From contig NZ_SMRT01000015.1 of NCBI RefSeq assembly GCF_004354045.1, positions 62,001-126,000 on the forward strand: a stretch of 64,000 bases of DNA, written 5' to 3'. Below, in pieces: positions 50,810 through 60,369 of this stretch; within the stretch, counting starts at the first letter, position 1; every line of letters starts with the position of its first letter. The DNA is from Paenibacillus piri. GTDB taxonomy: Bacteria > Bacillota > Bacilli > Paenibacillales > NBRC-103111. The notes under the pieces are model-generated. The model was given only the letters and a program-made list of their open reading frames with translations, was not told where the DNA came from and searched no databases. A program made the translations under genes and the position numbers.

Positions 50810-51146
50810 GGGTATATGAAGATTTTATGGAGCGGGTCGAGATCTTTACTAAACATTTAATTTTGCGGGCTGTTCGCATAAACAAGCTAATTCCGTATGC
50901 GCCTGACAGCCGGTCGGATACCTTTTTATACGATGGATAATTATGGTACTATATGAAGAGACATGGGGACAGGCGATGGTTTTACGGATTCGCAGGCGGG
51001 AAAGTGGTCATGCTAGTCAATAGAGAGAATATGTTTCCAACAGGTCAAAAAGCAGTGCGCGCCCTTTCCATACGTCGGATGGGCCGGGAGTACGCGTTTT
51101 GTTGTATAAGCCTGCGTCTGCGTATTTTGACAGAAGGAGAGGCGGA

Positions 51147-51560
51147 ATGAGCGTATACGGAGTTAAGGTGGTCACCTTGTATAAAAACAAATTGGTCATC
51201 GTCAAGCAGTTTAGAGAAGGCAAAAAAAGATTTACATACGAGCTCCCCGGCGGGAGACTCGAGCATAACGAAGATTTGAGAGAAGGCGCACTCCGGGAGC
51301 TGAGCGAAGAGACGGGGCTGGTTGCAGGCAGTCTGATCGAGCTGGGAACGTTCAGCATTCCGAAAAGTCCGGTTATCATTACGCTGTTTTTCACTAACGA
51401 TATTATTGAAGTGCAGAAACAGCAGCTCGATAAGGATGAAGACATTCATGTGCTGTATGTGGATGCTGCGGAGGCGTTTGCCCATATCGGCAGCGGCAAG
51501 TGGCAGGATACGAGGCTCGGGTTCGGCTTGATTTTGGCCAGATCGAACGGGCTGATCTAG
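51147..51560 (+). CDS. Nudix hydrolase (ADP-ribose pyrophosphatase-like)
   Basis: The 137-aa protein contains a complete Nudix box, GGRLEHNEDLREGALRE followed by LSEETGLV, beginning near residue 40. The residues before it (VVTLYKNKLVIVKQFREG, RFTYELPGGRLE) resemble ADP-ribose pyrophosphatases, which hydrolyse NDP-sugars to NMP and sugar phosphate. It is shorter than NudF (about 185 aa), so the exact substrate is open. ATG 51147 has AAGGAGAGG upstream. The histidine phosphatase gene follows after 133 bp in the same direction. Confidence 0.87.
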   Translation: MSVYGVKVVTLYKNKLVIVKQFREGKKRFTYELPGGRLEHNEDLREGALRELSEETGLVAGSLIELGTFSIPKSPVIITLFFTNDIIEVQKQQLDKDEDIHVLYVDAAEAFAHIGSGKWQDTRLGFGLILARSNGLI

Positions 51561-51693
51561 TTCGGCAAGGGAACTGCAACGGATCGGAAGCATGATCCAC
51601 CTGCGCAGCGGCTATGGATTCACCGGTTTTTGGATACGGGAATGGGTCGAACGCTTGGCGGTTGTTTCCATGAAAGAGAGGAGAATTCTGCGG

Positions 51694-52281
51694 ATGGGAA
51701 CGATTCTTTACATGGTCAGGCATGCGGAGGCGCCGTTTTCGCTGGAGCGAGAAAGGGAACGAGGGCTGTCGGACCGAGGGAAAAAGGCTGCGGCCTTGGT
51801 AACGGAGCTGCTCGCGGACTGCGGTATTGCCGCTGTCGTTTCGAGTCCTTACGCAAGGGCGGTCGAGACGGTGAAAGGGCTGGCCGACCGCATGGGCATC
51901 CCGATCGAGCTTGAAGAGGATTTGCGGGAAAGGCAGCTGGCGGGCATCGATTATATAGTGGAAGACCGGGATTTCATACCGGCGGTCGAGAAGCTGTTTG
52001 CGGAGCCGGACTTTTCGTTTCCCGGCGGAGAATCGAACGCGGCTTCGCAGCGGCGAAGCGTCGCCGCCCTGCGGCGCGTCATGGAGCGCCACAAGGGCAA
52101 AAGCATTGCCGTCGGCACCCACGGCAATATAATGACGGTGATGATGCAATATTTTAACAGCAGCATCGGCCTGGCGTTTTGGAAACAGACGAGCAAGCCG
52201 GATATATATAAGATGGAGTTCGACGACACCGGCAGCCTGATAGCAATAAACCGGCTGTGGGAGGAGGCCGGTTCCGGTTGA
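51694..52281 (+). CDS. histidine phosphatase (phosphoglycerate mutase-like) superfamily protein
   Basis: The 195-aa protein has the catalytic RHG-type motif YMVRHAEAPF near residue 10 (RHA here), VVSSPYARAVETVKGLA with the second Arg, the acid in EEDLRER, and the second His in AVGTHGNIMTVMM. This places it among branch 1 histidine phosphatases that dephosphorylate small metabolites. ATG 51694 is preferred, with GAGAGGAG about 10 bases upstream; the frame extends upstream but the added residues are not conserved. The 340-bp region after it (52282-52622) contains a GC-rich hairpin (GGCGGCGG/CCGCCGCC) at about 52319-52354 and a minus-strand terminator, otherwise nothing recognised. Confidence 0.87.
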   Translation: MGTILYMVRHAEAPFSLERERERGLSDRGKKAAALVTELLADCGIAAVVSSPYARAVETVKGLADRMGIPIELEEDLRERQLAGIDYIVEDRDFIPAVEKLFAEPDFSFPGGESNAASQRRSVAALRRVMERHKGKSIAVGTHGNIMTVMMQYFNSSIGLAFWKQTSKPDIYKMEFDDTGSLIAINRLWEEAGSG

Positions 52282-52580
52282 CCTTTCCGGCACGTTTTAA
52301 AAATAACGTTCACGCTGAAGGCGGCGGGTACGGCGTATTCGTCCGCACCGCCGCCTAGTGCATTGAAACGTAAATATGGCAACGATTAAAAACAGAGAAC
52401 TTTTCCCTTATACATCCATTTGAATGGTTTATCCATCGTGCCGTACGAGTCGGCTGGAAACGCCGCGCGGCTGGATTGTCTCGCCAGGATGCCCGATTTG
52501 CCCTTCTGCCCAATAAGTTTATTTAATGAAGAATTTAAAGTTTCCCATTTGATTGACTGTAGTAATAAATGGCGAAGTCA

Positions 52581-52604
52581 AAAAAAAGAGGCTGCATCAG
52601 CAGC
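52581..52604 (-). terminator. rho-independent terminator of the binding-protein gene
   Basis: On the minus strand GCTGC-TGAT-GCAGC is followed by CTCTTTTTTT, starting about 18 bp after the stop codon at 52623. Confidence 0.75.
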
Positions 52605-52622
52605 GATCTTAGTAGTTCAGCC

Positions 52623-54062
52623 TTACGGATTAGCATTATGCCAATCTTGGAGTAATTGATTCGATGAAGCTTCAATATTAGAAATTGTCTTTTGCATATC
52701 CTGGCTGCCATTGCTATATCTAATAATTTCATCTTGGATAATTTTGTCCATATCAGTGAATGAAGGTACCCATGGTTCTAAATATTTCGTGTAATTTTTA
52801 GAATGATCTGCAATAGTTTGGATAATTTTATAATGCGGATTCTTTTCTAAAAATTGTTTAGTTTTTTCTAGTTCCATTGCATGGGAATTCATTGGATAGT
52901 AACCAGTGCTCATAAACCAGTCTGCAGATATTTCAGGTGTAGCTAAATATTTCAAATAATCCCAGGCACCGAGAAGGGAATCTTTGTTGTTGCGATCAAA
53001 TAAATAAACGGCTGATCCACCAATACCCGTACCATTAGTGCTGTCTTTATTGACACGAGGCAATTCTGCTACCCCTACATCAAATAATCCGGCATCAATG
53101 ATGTTTTGTTTTACATTACCCATAGATGAAGTGGATGCTGGCATAATGGAATACAACCCGGATTGGAATCCTTTCATCGGAGAAGCATCCGTGTATTCTA
53201 CGCCACCAGTGTCAAGAACTTTTTTCCATTCTGTTAACAATGTTTGGAGTGTACCATCAGTAGTCATCGAAATCTTGGTTGGCGTATCTAAATGTCCATC
53301 TTCATTATTGAAAATATACTTGTTCTGGCCTTGCATAGGAATCCATGTTCCCAGCAGGAAGAAACGCAATTGAATACCGATGCCGTAACGAGTAATTTTA
53401 TTATCTTTAGTGACAGAAAGTGCTTTTACTGCTTTCGCTAACTCTTCAACTGTTTTCGGCGGCGAATTTGGATCTAAGCCCGCTTCTTTGAAGTGATCTT
53501 TATTATAATACATCATGATCGATGAGTTAGAAAATGGCAGGCCAAGCATTTTATTATTATACATTGCATACTGCATAGCATTTTGATTCAAATCATCCAG
53601 GTTAATCCCTTTAGCATCTTGCTTGACAAAATCTTGGACAGGTACAATATATTTTGAATTTTTCACATCAAAAATCCCTTTAGAGCTTAGTTGCATAATA
53701 TCCGGCAAATCTTTCTGAGAATCAGATTGCAGAATAGCCGCTAATTTCGTGGCTGCTTCATCGTAAGCACCTTGAAAAATAGGAGCAATTGTAATTCCTT
53801 TTTCTTTACCCACTGTTTCATTATATTGTTTTGCAGTTTGCTCAATCTTTTGTGCGGCTGTACCGGTCATAGAATGCCAGAAGATAACTTCAGTCGGTTT
53901 ATTTGGCAATAAGTTTCCATCCGTTGGAACGACAGAAGTGGCTTGTTCTTCCTTAGAAATGGCGCTTGTTGAATTTGTAGCTGCGCCTGACGAACATCCC
54001 GCTATTAGAGAGATACAGAGTACGATACCCGAAAATTTAGTCAACCATTTGCTCATGTCCAC
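52623..54062 (-). CDS. UgpB-like ABC transporter substrate-binding lipoprotein (AT-rich island)
   Basis: The 479-aa lipoprotein has a signal ending LIAGC (lipobox Cys about residue 23). The body begins PTEVIFWHSMTGTAAQKIEQ and contains FQGAYDEAATKLAAIL, SNSSIMMYYNKDHFKEAGLDP and STGYYPMNSHAMELEKT, parallel to the ugpB-like protein at 47112 but clearly divergent. The gene is much AT-richer than its counterpart. It belongs with the two permeases encoded at 57258-59035. Start is GTG 54062 or ATG 54056 behind GAGGAG. Two sugar-isomerase-like genes precede it on the same strand, so the ligand is probably a sugar or sugar derivative. Confidence 0.87.
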   Translation of the reverse strand: MDMSKWLTKFSGIVLCISLIAGCSSGAATNSTSAISKEEQATSVVPTDGNLLPNKPTEVIFWHSMTGTAAQKIEQTAKQYNETVGKEKGITIAPIFQGAYDEAATKLAAILQSDSQKDLPDIMQLSSKGIFDVKNSKYIVPVQDFVKQDAKGINLDDLNQNAMQYAMYNNKMLGLPFSNSSIMMYYNKDHFKEAGLDPNSPPKTVEELAKAVKALSVTKDNKITRYGIGIQLRFFLLGTWIPMQGQNKYIFNNEDGHLDTPTKISMTTDGTLQTLLTEWKKVLDTGGVEYTDASPMKGFQSGLYSIMPASTSSMGNVKQNIIDAGLFDVGVAELPRVNKDSTNGTGIGGSAVYLFDRNNKDSLLGAWDYLKYLATPEISADWFMSTGYYPMNSHAMELEKTKQFLEKNPHYKIIQTIADHSKNYTKYLEPWVPSFTDMDKIIQDEIIRYSNGSQDMQKTISNIEASSNQLLQDWHNANP

Positions 54063-54129
54063 TTACACTCCTCGATAATAGATGAATTGTTCATTGAATT
54101 TACTGACCTTATCAGGTTGAGCCTGATGA

Positions 54130-55026
54130 TTATTCAGCAGCATTGGCATGAAATCGATCCACACAATACCGGCCGATTTGATAGGCATACCGAGCCGCTG
54201 AATCTTTTAATGCTTCAGGCATTTGCTTCGTTAATCCATAAATTTCATAAGTAAAATCACCCGTGTATCCTATGTCCCACAGTGCATCTATCGCTTCTTC
54301 CCAGTTGACAGTACCCATAAAGGGTACAAAATGTTGGTCAGATATTGCCGTATTATCATTAACATGAAGTGCAACTAAGCGACTTCCTAAAACTTTTACC
54401 GGACGAGATAAATCCCGATACATACGATGTCCATGACCAAAATCCCAACATACACCAATTCGCTTATCGTTGAAGGAATCTACTAATTCTACTAATTCTT
54501 CGGCACGGGCAGAAAATTTACGGTGTTGAGGATATTCAATCATATTTTCAAAAGCAAACCCAACACCTTTTTTAAGCGCTAGTTCAATAGCATCGGCGTA
54601 AAATTGTTGATTAAATGCTATACTTGCTTCCTCGTCATATTCCGTTTCCTCACATTGGGTAAACGGATGAACAACAGCCCATGAAACACCCAGCATGCTG
54701 CTGGCAAGCACACTTCGTTCCAAGTGTTTTTCGTACAAAAGTCGCTGATCTTCATTTTTCCAAGTTGGCATATATCCTGGATTATACGGTAAATGTGATT
54801 GTGAGAACGTAACACCAAGTCGTTCCGCTTCATTACGGATATTATATAATTCATTTTGCCAATCATCTTCCCATAGTTCAGTTCGGGTAAAGAAAAACTC
54901 GACAAAACTAAAATCTAAACATTCAAATCCGGCCTGTCTGCAACGTCTCACAGATTCGATATACGGTGTATGCATACGTCCGACGCGGCCTTTTCCAAAC
55001 AAATTTGTAGATGTCACTAATCGCAT
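54130..55026 (-). CDS. sugar phosphate isomerase/epimerase-like TIM barrel, paralogue A
   Basis: The 298-aa protein belongs to the AP endonuclease 2/xylose isomerase-like TIM-barrel family. Metal-site motifs are visible: SQSHLPYNPGY, WAVVHPF, FAFENM (Glu ligand), GVCWDFGHGH (Asp and His), VALHVNDN and a final FTYEIYG (Glu). Members isomerise or epimerise sugars, or act as inosose dehydratases. It is about 45% identical by eye to the gene immediately upstream (4 bp between stop and start), so the two form a tandem pair within the AT-rich catabolic island. Confidence 0.82.
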   Translation of the reverse strand: MRLVTSTNLFGKGRVGRMHTPYIESVRRCRQAGFECLDFSFVEFFFTRTELWEDDWQNELYNIRNEAERLGVTFSQSHLPYNPGYMPTWKNEDQRLLYEKHLERSVLASSMLGVSWAVVHPFTQCEETEYDEEASIAFNQQFYADAIELALKKGVGFAFENMIEYPQHRKFSARAEELVELVDSFNDKRIGVCWDFGHGHRMYRDLSRPVKVLGSRLVALHVNDNTAISDQHFVPFMGTVNWEEAIDALWDIGYTGDFTYEIYGLTKQMPEALKDSAARYAYQIGRYCVDRFHANAAE

Positions 55027-55030
55027 GAGA

Positions 55031-55933
55031 CTACTTTACCTTTCCGGATTTAGGTAAACTAGCTAGAGCAAGTAGATATTCTCCTACTTCATAGCAAAAT
55101 CTAGCAGTCAAATTTTTAAGTTCATCCGGCATGTAATTGTTCGTTTTAATTTCATAAACGAAATCACCTTTATACCCGATCTCTGTAAGCAACGGCATAA
55201 TCGTTTCCCAATCGATATTACCTAAGAAAGGTAATAAATGATCATCTGTCGTACCATGATTATCATCGACATGAAGGGCAATAATCTTATCGCCTAGAAG
55301 CCGAATTGGACGAACCTGGTTTTTATATACGCGGTTTCCATGACCAATATCCCAACAAATACCAACGTGTGGATCGTTAAAGGAATCAACTAAAGTAATA
55401 AGCTCCTCTGCGATTGAACCAAAACGTCGTTTATTATTCAAATCCGCCATATTTTCAAATGCAATATTTACATTCAATTTTGCAGCTTCTTCGACAATAG
55501 AATCGTAGAATTGATGGTTGAGTTTTAAGTTTGCTTCTTCGCTATGCTCTTCAACCACTTGCTCCGTTAATGGATGAACAACAGCAGCTTTCACACCTAG
55601 CACATGACTAGCAACTAGAGAGCGCCGAGTGATTTCATCAAAAAAGGTTTCTTCCTCAGAACCGGCAGGATATGGCTTATTGCCAGGTAAATAGGGTAAA
55701 TGAGATTGCGAGAATTCAACACCATAATGTTGTGCGGCGATTTTAATTTTTTCAAGCTCTGCTTCCCAATTAGGGCCATTTAATTCGGTTTTGTTATGAA
55801 TCATTGCACACATATTGAAATCTAGCACAGAGAAGCCTGTTTCTTTGCATCTTTGGATCGATTCAATATAGCTAATGTGATCATCAGTGCCTCTTTTTTC
55901 TCGAAATAGGGTTGTCATAGTCGCTAATCTCAT
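55031..55933 (-). CDS. sugar phosphate isomerase/epimerase-like TIM barrel, paralogue B
   Basis: The 300-aa TIM-barrel protein has the same motif order as its neighbour: SQSHLPYLPGN, AAVVHPL, IAFENMADL, GICWDIGHGN, IALHVDDNHG and VYEIKTN, giving a probable divalent-metal site of Glu, Asp, His and Glu. The first residues (MRLATMTTLFREKR) parallel those of paralogue A. It is the first structural gene after the LacI regulator on this strand. The retained metal-site motifs suggest both copies are functional, perhaps on epimers. Confidence 0.82.
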   Translation of the reverse strand: MRLATMTTLFREKRGTDDHISYIESIQRCKETGFSVLDFNMCAMIHNKTELNGPNWEAELEKIKIAAQHYGVEFSQSHLPYLPGNKPYPAGSEEETFFDEITRRSLVASHVLGVKAAVVHPLTEQVVEEHSEEANLKLNHQFYDSIVEEAAKLNVNIAFENMADLNNKRRFGSIAEELITLVDSFNDPHVGICWDIGHGNRVYKNQVRPIRLLGDKIIALHVDDNHGTTDDHLLPFLGNIDWETIMPLLTEIGYKGDFVYEIKTNNYMPDELKNLTARFCYEVGEYLLALASLPKSGKVK

Positions 55934-55972
55934 ATTATCGCCTCCACGATTTTTATAAATGCAATATTGTCT

Positions 55973-57001
55973 TCACCCCATTACTTTAACCGACCCACGT
56001 ATGATCATGGATGGTTCGATAATTAAGGTTACCTCTTGTGCATTTTGCTTTTTGATACGATTAATCATCGTCATGCACGCCATTTCACCCAGCTGCATCT
56101 TATGTCCATCGATGACGGTTAAAGAAAATGGAGCGTGTGTTGAAAGCACCGACTCTTCATAACTAATGATGGAAACATCTTTCGGTACAGAAATTTCTTG
56201 TTCGTATAAAAATCGAATCATTCCTGCGGTAATCCCGTCACTTCCGCCAAAAATTGCAGTTGGTCTAACTCCCTCATTCCACAATTGCTTCAGAGCTTGA
56301 TATCCCCCCATCCCTGTATACGGCGAATGTATGAAATAAATTTGCTCCATATTTACGCCTTTTTCTGCAACAGCTGCTGCAAAACCATTTTGTTTCTCTT
56401 GCGAAATCGAACTATAAGCAGGCCCGCTTATAAATGCGATTTGCCGATGTCCTAGTTCCAACAAATATTTAGCTCCTAAATAACCAACCTTATTGGCGTT
56501 AACTGAAACAGAATCAACGCCCTCATGTCTACGTCCAATAATGACAACATGAATTCCTTGTTCAAGGACAAGATTAATAAATGCATCGTCATACAATCCA
56601 CCAATTAAAAATACACCGTCTACTCGTTTATTTTTAATTAAATCAGGCAGTTTTGCTTGACCCGATACTGAAAACCGTTCAGTAAGCAAACTGTAATCCG
56701 TATTTTTTAAACAAGCATTGATTCCGTATGTAACATCATAAAGCAATGTTTCAGGCACAGAGTCCAGTACATAAGGCAGAGATGTCTCGTCTGAAGTCAA
56801 AAAGATCAGCCCGAACGTTTTCGTTTGGCTTGTTGTCAACGCCCGTGCTGCCATATTGGGAACATAGCCCAGCTTATTAATCGTTTGCCACACTTTATGT
56901 CTCGTTTCTAATTTCACTTTATCACTCTCATTAATGACTAATGAAACTGTACTTTTGGAGACACCGGCAGCCTTTGCAATATCCAAAATAGTTACGTTCA
57001 T
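55973..57001 (-). CDS. LacI family transcriptional regulator
   Basis: The 342-aa repressor opens with the classical LacI helix-turn-helix (VTILDIAKAAGVSKSTVSLVI) and hinge helix (LGYVPNMAARALTT), followed by a periplasmic-binding-protein-like sensor (FGLIFLTSDE, GVFLIGGLYDD, AIFGGSDGITAGMIRFL). ATG 57001 with AAAGGAG 7 bases upstream is chosen; the longer frame to 57031 runs through an operator sequence. Two GGAACGTTCC palindromes flank its promoter region and probably mediate autoregulation and control of the divergent permease operon. It lies between the two arms of the island. Confidence 0.92.
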   Translation of the reverse strand: MNVTILDIAKAAGVSKSTVSLVINESDKVKLETRHKVWQTINKLGYVPNMAARALTTSQTKTFGLIFLTSDETSLPYVLDSVPETLLYDVTYGINACLKNTDYSLLTERFSVSGQAKLPDLIKNKRVDGVFLIGGLYDDAFINLVLEQGIHVVIIGRRHEGVDSVSVNANKVGYLGAKYLLELGHRQIAFISGPAYSSISQEKQNGFAAAVAEKGVNMEQIYFIHSPYTGMGGYQALKQLWNEGVRPTAIFGGSDGITAGMIRFLYEQEISVPKDVSIISYEESVLSTHAPFSLTVIDGHKMQLGEMACMTMINRIKKQNAQEVTLIIEPSMIIRGSVKVMG

Positions 57002-57017
57002 CAACATGCTCCTTTTA

Positions 57018-57031
57018 TTGGAACGTTCCAA
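57018..57031. promoter_or_regulatory. LacI-type operator 1
   Basis: TTGGAACGTTCCAA is a perfect 14-bp palindrome with the central CG typical of LacI-family operators, 17 bp before the regulator's start codon. Confidence 0.75.
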
Positions 57032-57196
57032 AAAACTATCCCTATCGTAAGGTAAGATGATGAAATATTCAATTTAAGATATTGTAAAACTCTAATAAAT
57101 ATTAAGTGTTTATTAATCCGTTGACACTCGTTAAAAGCATAATGTAACATGAACTCCATCGAAGCGGGGTTTATCACATACCTAATCGCTCTAAAA

Positions 57197-57210
57197 CTGG
57201 AACGTTCCGA
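57197..57210. promoter_or_regulatory. LacI-type operator 2
   Basis: CTGGAACGTTCCGA shares the GGAACGTTCC core with operator 1, 179 bp away, and lies 48 bp before the permease start codon. TTGACA at 57121-57126 with TAACAT at 57145-57150 (18-base spacing) is a possible promoter upstream of it. Confidence 0.72.
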
Positions 57211-57257
57211 TTTTATAGTGATTACTAAGTCAATAACTAGCTGGGGGAAATTTTTTT

Positions 57258-58208
57258 ATGGCGATTTTTACAAGCGCTGCTAAGAAGACAAATGTATTGC
57301 CGTCACTTACGCGGCTATCAAAACGAAGAAAAAGAATTCAGACCTTTAAAGCCTATTTATTTTTAGCTCCAATCATCCCATTTATATTAGCATTTGATTA
57401 TTTCCCGTTTATTCGGACTTTTATTTACAGTCTTTCTAAAGTTAATTCACGAGGTGAGATTGTAGATTTTGTCGGATTGCAAAATTACATTAACATTTTC
57501 GGTCGGAAAGATTTTATAAATTCGGTTCTCGTTACTTTAAAATTTACTGCTATGTATGTTCCACTTGCTATTATTTGTCCCTTATTATTAGCGTTAATTG
57601 CTTCCCGGAAAAAACCATTTTCTAGCGTCTATCAACTTCTGTACTCCATTCCAATGGCAGTATCCATGGCGGCTACTTGTTTAATATTTGAAAATATGCT
57701 GACTCGCAATGGGTTGCTAAATTATATTTTGAGTTTATTGGGATTCATGAGCAATTCAACAGATATCAATTGGCTAGGTGATGCTACATGGGCACTTCCA
57801 TCGCTGGTCATGGTTTCCGTTTGGACTTTGATGGGATTTGACTTTATGTTATTGCTTGCTGCCGTTCGTAATGTTCCGCAGGATTTAAGTGAATCGGCAG
57901 TTATCGATGGTGCTGGCTATTGGACAAAAACGTTAAAAATAACGATCCCCATGATCAGTCCAACCTTGTTTTTTGTCACTTGTACACAGATTATTGTAGG
58001 ATTAACAACCATAGCGCCTGTCATGATCCTTACCCATGGAGATCCGCTTGGTAAAACCTCTACACTCATTTATTATGTATACACAACGGGATTCCGTAGT
58101 CTGAACTATACGGTTGGCAGTACAGCGAGTATTATTGCATTTTTGCTTACACTAGTATTTTTACTTGTTAACTTCTTATATGAGAAAAGAGGGGTTGTTT
58201 ACGAATGA
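57258..58208 (+). CDS. CUT1 ABC transporter permease (UgpA type)
   Basis: The 316-aa protein has a basic N-terminus (TRLSKRRKRIQTFKAY) and six helices starting LFLAPIIPFILAFDYFPF, the loop NSRGEIVDFVGLQNYINIFG, and the EAA loop SESAVIDGAGYWTKTLKITI. GGGGGA lies before the ATG. AT-rich codon use contrasts with the homologous ugpA-like gene at 49703. It overlaps the next permease gene by 4 bp. It would form a heterodimeric pore for substrate delivered by the lipoprotein encoded at 52623. Confidence 0.9.
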   Translation: MAIFTSAAKKTNVLPSLTRLSKRRKRIQTFKAYLFLAPIIPFILAFDYFPFIRTFIYSLSKVNSRGEIVDFVGLQNYINIFGRKDFINSVLVTLKFTAMYVPLAIICPLLLALIASRKKPFSSVYQLLYSIPMAVSMAATCLIFENMLTRNGLLNYILSLLGFMSNSTDINWLGDATWALPSLVMVSVWTLMGFDFMLLLAAVRNVPQDLSESAVIDGAGYWTKTLKITIPMISPTLFFVTCTQIIVGLTTIAPVMILTHGDPLGKTSTLIYYVYTTGFRSLNYTVGSTASIIAFLLTLVFLLVNFLYEKRGVVYE

Positions 58209-59035
58209 GTTTACAGCGATCGTGGAGAACCTATCTAAGTACAATATTAAGTATAATTCTTGGATTACTAGTTGCATTTCCACTGTTTTATGCAATCTTC
58301 GCGGGGTTTAAAACCGAAGGGGAATTCGGCGCTTATCCACCAACAATATTACCAAATAGTTTTGCTTATCTGGAAAATTTTAAAGAAGTCCTATTTCATA
58401 CTATGATTCCTAGATTCATGTTGAACTCATTTATGATTGCAATAACAATTACCGCAGTCCGCTTAATATTATCGACTTTAGCAGCCTATGCATTAGCATT
58501 TTTAAATTTTCCAGGTCGTACATTCATTTTTATCTTCATTCTTGGAACGATGATGATCCCCTCTGAAGCATTACTAATTTCGAATTTTATTACGGTTAGT
58601 AAATTGCATCTTTTAAATACGTATTTAGGAATCATGATTGTATCCTTTGTCAGTGCTACACAAGTATTTATGTTTAGACAAAGTTTTAAGAGCATATCCG
58701 GAACGTTAAGAGAAGCTGCTTTCTTGGATGGCTGCGGTGATTTCAGATTTTATGCAAAGATTTGTATGCCTGTATCTGTTCCTATCATTACTTCATTAGG
58801 GCTATCCTCCTTCGTAAATGTATGGAATAGCTATTTATGGCCGCTGCTTGTAACGACTAAAGAAGAAATGAGAACGGTGCAGGTTGGAATAACCTTATTA
58901 TCTGCGCATGAAGGTAGCAACTATGCGCTTGTATTCGCGGGAATCACCATTATCCTGATCCCTTCTATTATCTTTTTTATGTTTTTTCAACGCAATATCA
59001 TCGGCGGTATGTTTAACGGCTCCGTTAAAGGTTAA
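58205..59035 (+). CDS. CUT1 ABC transporter permease (UgpE type)
   Basis: The 276-aa protein has six hydrophobic helices (first YLSTILSIILGLLVAFPLFY), the loop AGFKTEGEFGAYPPTILPNS, a central FILGTMMIPSEALLISNFI and the EAA loop REAAFLDGCGDFRFYAKICM. The C-terminus (IIGGMFNGSVKG) is nearly the same as that of the UgpE-like protein at 48885 (TAGAVKG), a family trait. Translation is coupled by ATGA to the upstream permease. A transporter gene of the MFS type follows after 42 bp. Confidence 0.9.
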   Translation: MSLQRSWRTYLSTILSIILGLLVAFPLFYAIFAGFKTEGEFGAYPPTILPNSFAYLENFKEVLFHTMIPRFMLNSFMIAITITAVRLILSTLAAYALAFLNFPGRTFIFIFILGTMMIPSEALLISNFITVSKLHLLNTYLGIMIVSFVSATQVFMFRQSFKSISGTLREAAFLDGCGDFRFYAKICMPVSVPIITSLGLSSFVNVWNSYLWPLLVTTKEEMRTVQVGITLLSAHEGSNYALVFAGITIILIPSIIFFMFFQRNIIGGMFNGSVKG

Positions 59036-59077
59036 CTGGCGCCGTTCTTTGCTGACTAATCCAGACTAAAAAGAGAG

Positions 59078-60281
59078 ATGACATATGTGTATGGAAGTAA
59101 AATTTGGACAAAAAGCTTCATAGCCATTTGCCTTAGCAGCTTTTTTATATATGTAACTGTTTATATGTTCAACACCACATTCCCGGCTTTTGTCAAAGAA
59201 GCCTTTCACGTCAGTGACCGGCAAATGGGCTTAGTCATTACTCTATGGTCGGTGGGTGTTGTCGCTTTTCGGTTATTTTCCGGCCGATGGATCGAACGTT
59301 TTGGAATGAAACTTACTGCTATCTTTTCATTAATATTATGTTTTCTGGCTGTAACGATTTATTTAGGCGTTTATGGTATTGTATTTTTACTCTCTATACG
59401 CTTGATACATGGCGGTAGCTTTGCGGTCGCTGCAACTGCTACAAGTGCCTTAGCTACAGATCTGATTCCTGAATCTCGAAAAGGAGAAGGCATTGGGTAC
59501 TTTAGTATGTTCATGAGTATTGCCATGGTCATCGGCCCAGCAAGTGGAGCCTATTTGATAAATGAAAATCGTAACGGTCATGCTCTTTTTACCGTTAGCT
59601 TAATTTTATCGGGTCTAGCCGTTATATGCTTACTATTTGTCAGGCACTCACAACAAGCATCTGTAAAACTTGTAACGAATGAAAAAGTGTCTTGGGGTCA
59701 TTTATTAGAGAAAAAAGCGATTCCAATTTCACTCGCAGGATTCGTTCTGTCATTTTCCTACAGCTCGTTAACCTCGTTTATCTTTACTTATACAAAAGAA
59801 ATAAATTTAGGCCATTTATCGGGTCCATTTTTTGTTGTTTTTGCTCTTATTATTATTGTTTCAAGACCACTTGTCGGTATGATTTTGGATAATTTTCGAG
59901 AACATTATATTGTGTATCCAGGGATAATCAGCTTCGCAATCGGAGTGATACTGCTAAGTCAATCAGAAACAGGATTTATGGTATTACTTTCAGCAGCGAT
60001 TATTGGGTTAGGTTATGGAGCGCTATTTCCATGCTTTCAGATATTAGTTATTCAATCAGTTGCCCAAGAGCGTTGCTACATCAACCTTTTTTTTATTTTT
60101 TGATTTAGGCTTTGGTATTGGGGCATTTGTACTTGGATGGATTGCAAGTATGACAAGCTATAAAGAAATGTATCTTGTTGCAGGAATCGTTGGCTTAACC
60201 TGTAGTGCTATTTATTATGTCGTACATCATCATCCATTTCTAAAGAAACTAAATGAGAAGTTCCAAAGCAACTCCAAGTAG
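59078..60281 (+). pseudogene. MFS transporter, frameshifted near the C-terminus
   Basis: The first frame gives 341 residues with about ten helices, including the MFS motif A region (GRWIERFGMKLTAIFSL) after helix 2. It then loses homology in VIQSVAQERCYINL. The expected continuation (ATSTFFLFFDLGFGIGAFVL through helix 12) is in another frame from about 60066 and ends at 60281. Joined, the protein would be about 400 aa, the normal family length (YfcJ/YhhS-like). One indel near 60060-60075, real or a sequencing error, explains it. The gene follows the permease pair and could import the same or a related compound. Confidence 0.78.
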
Positions 60282-60369
60282 ATACGAATTGCTAAGATCC
60301 TGATTTCCATTTCTGAAGAGTTAATGGCGCTATTTGATGACCTGGCCGGGATCCTTTCGGACCGTTATG

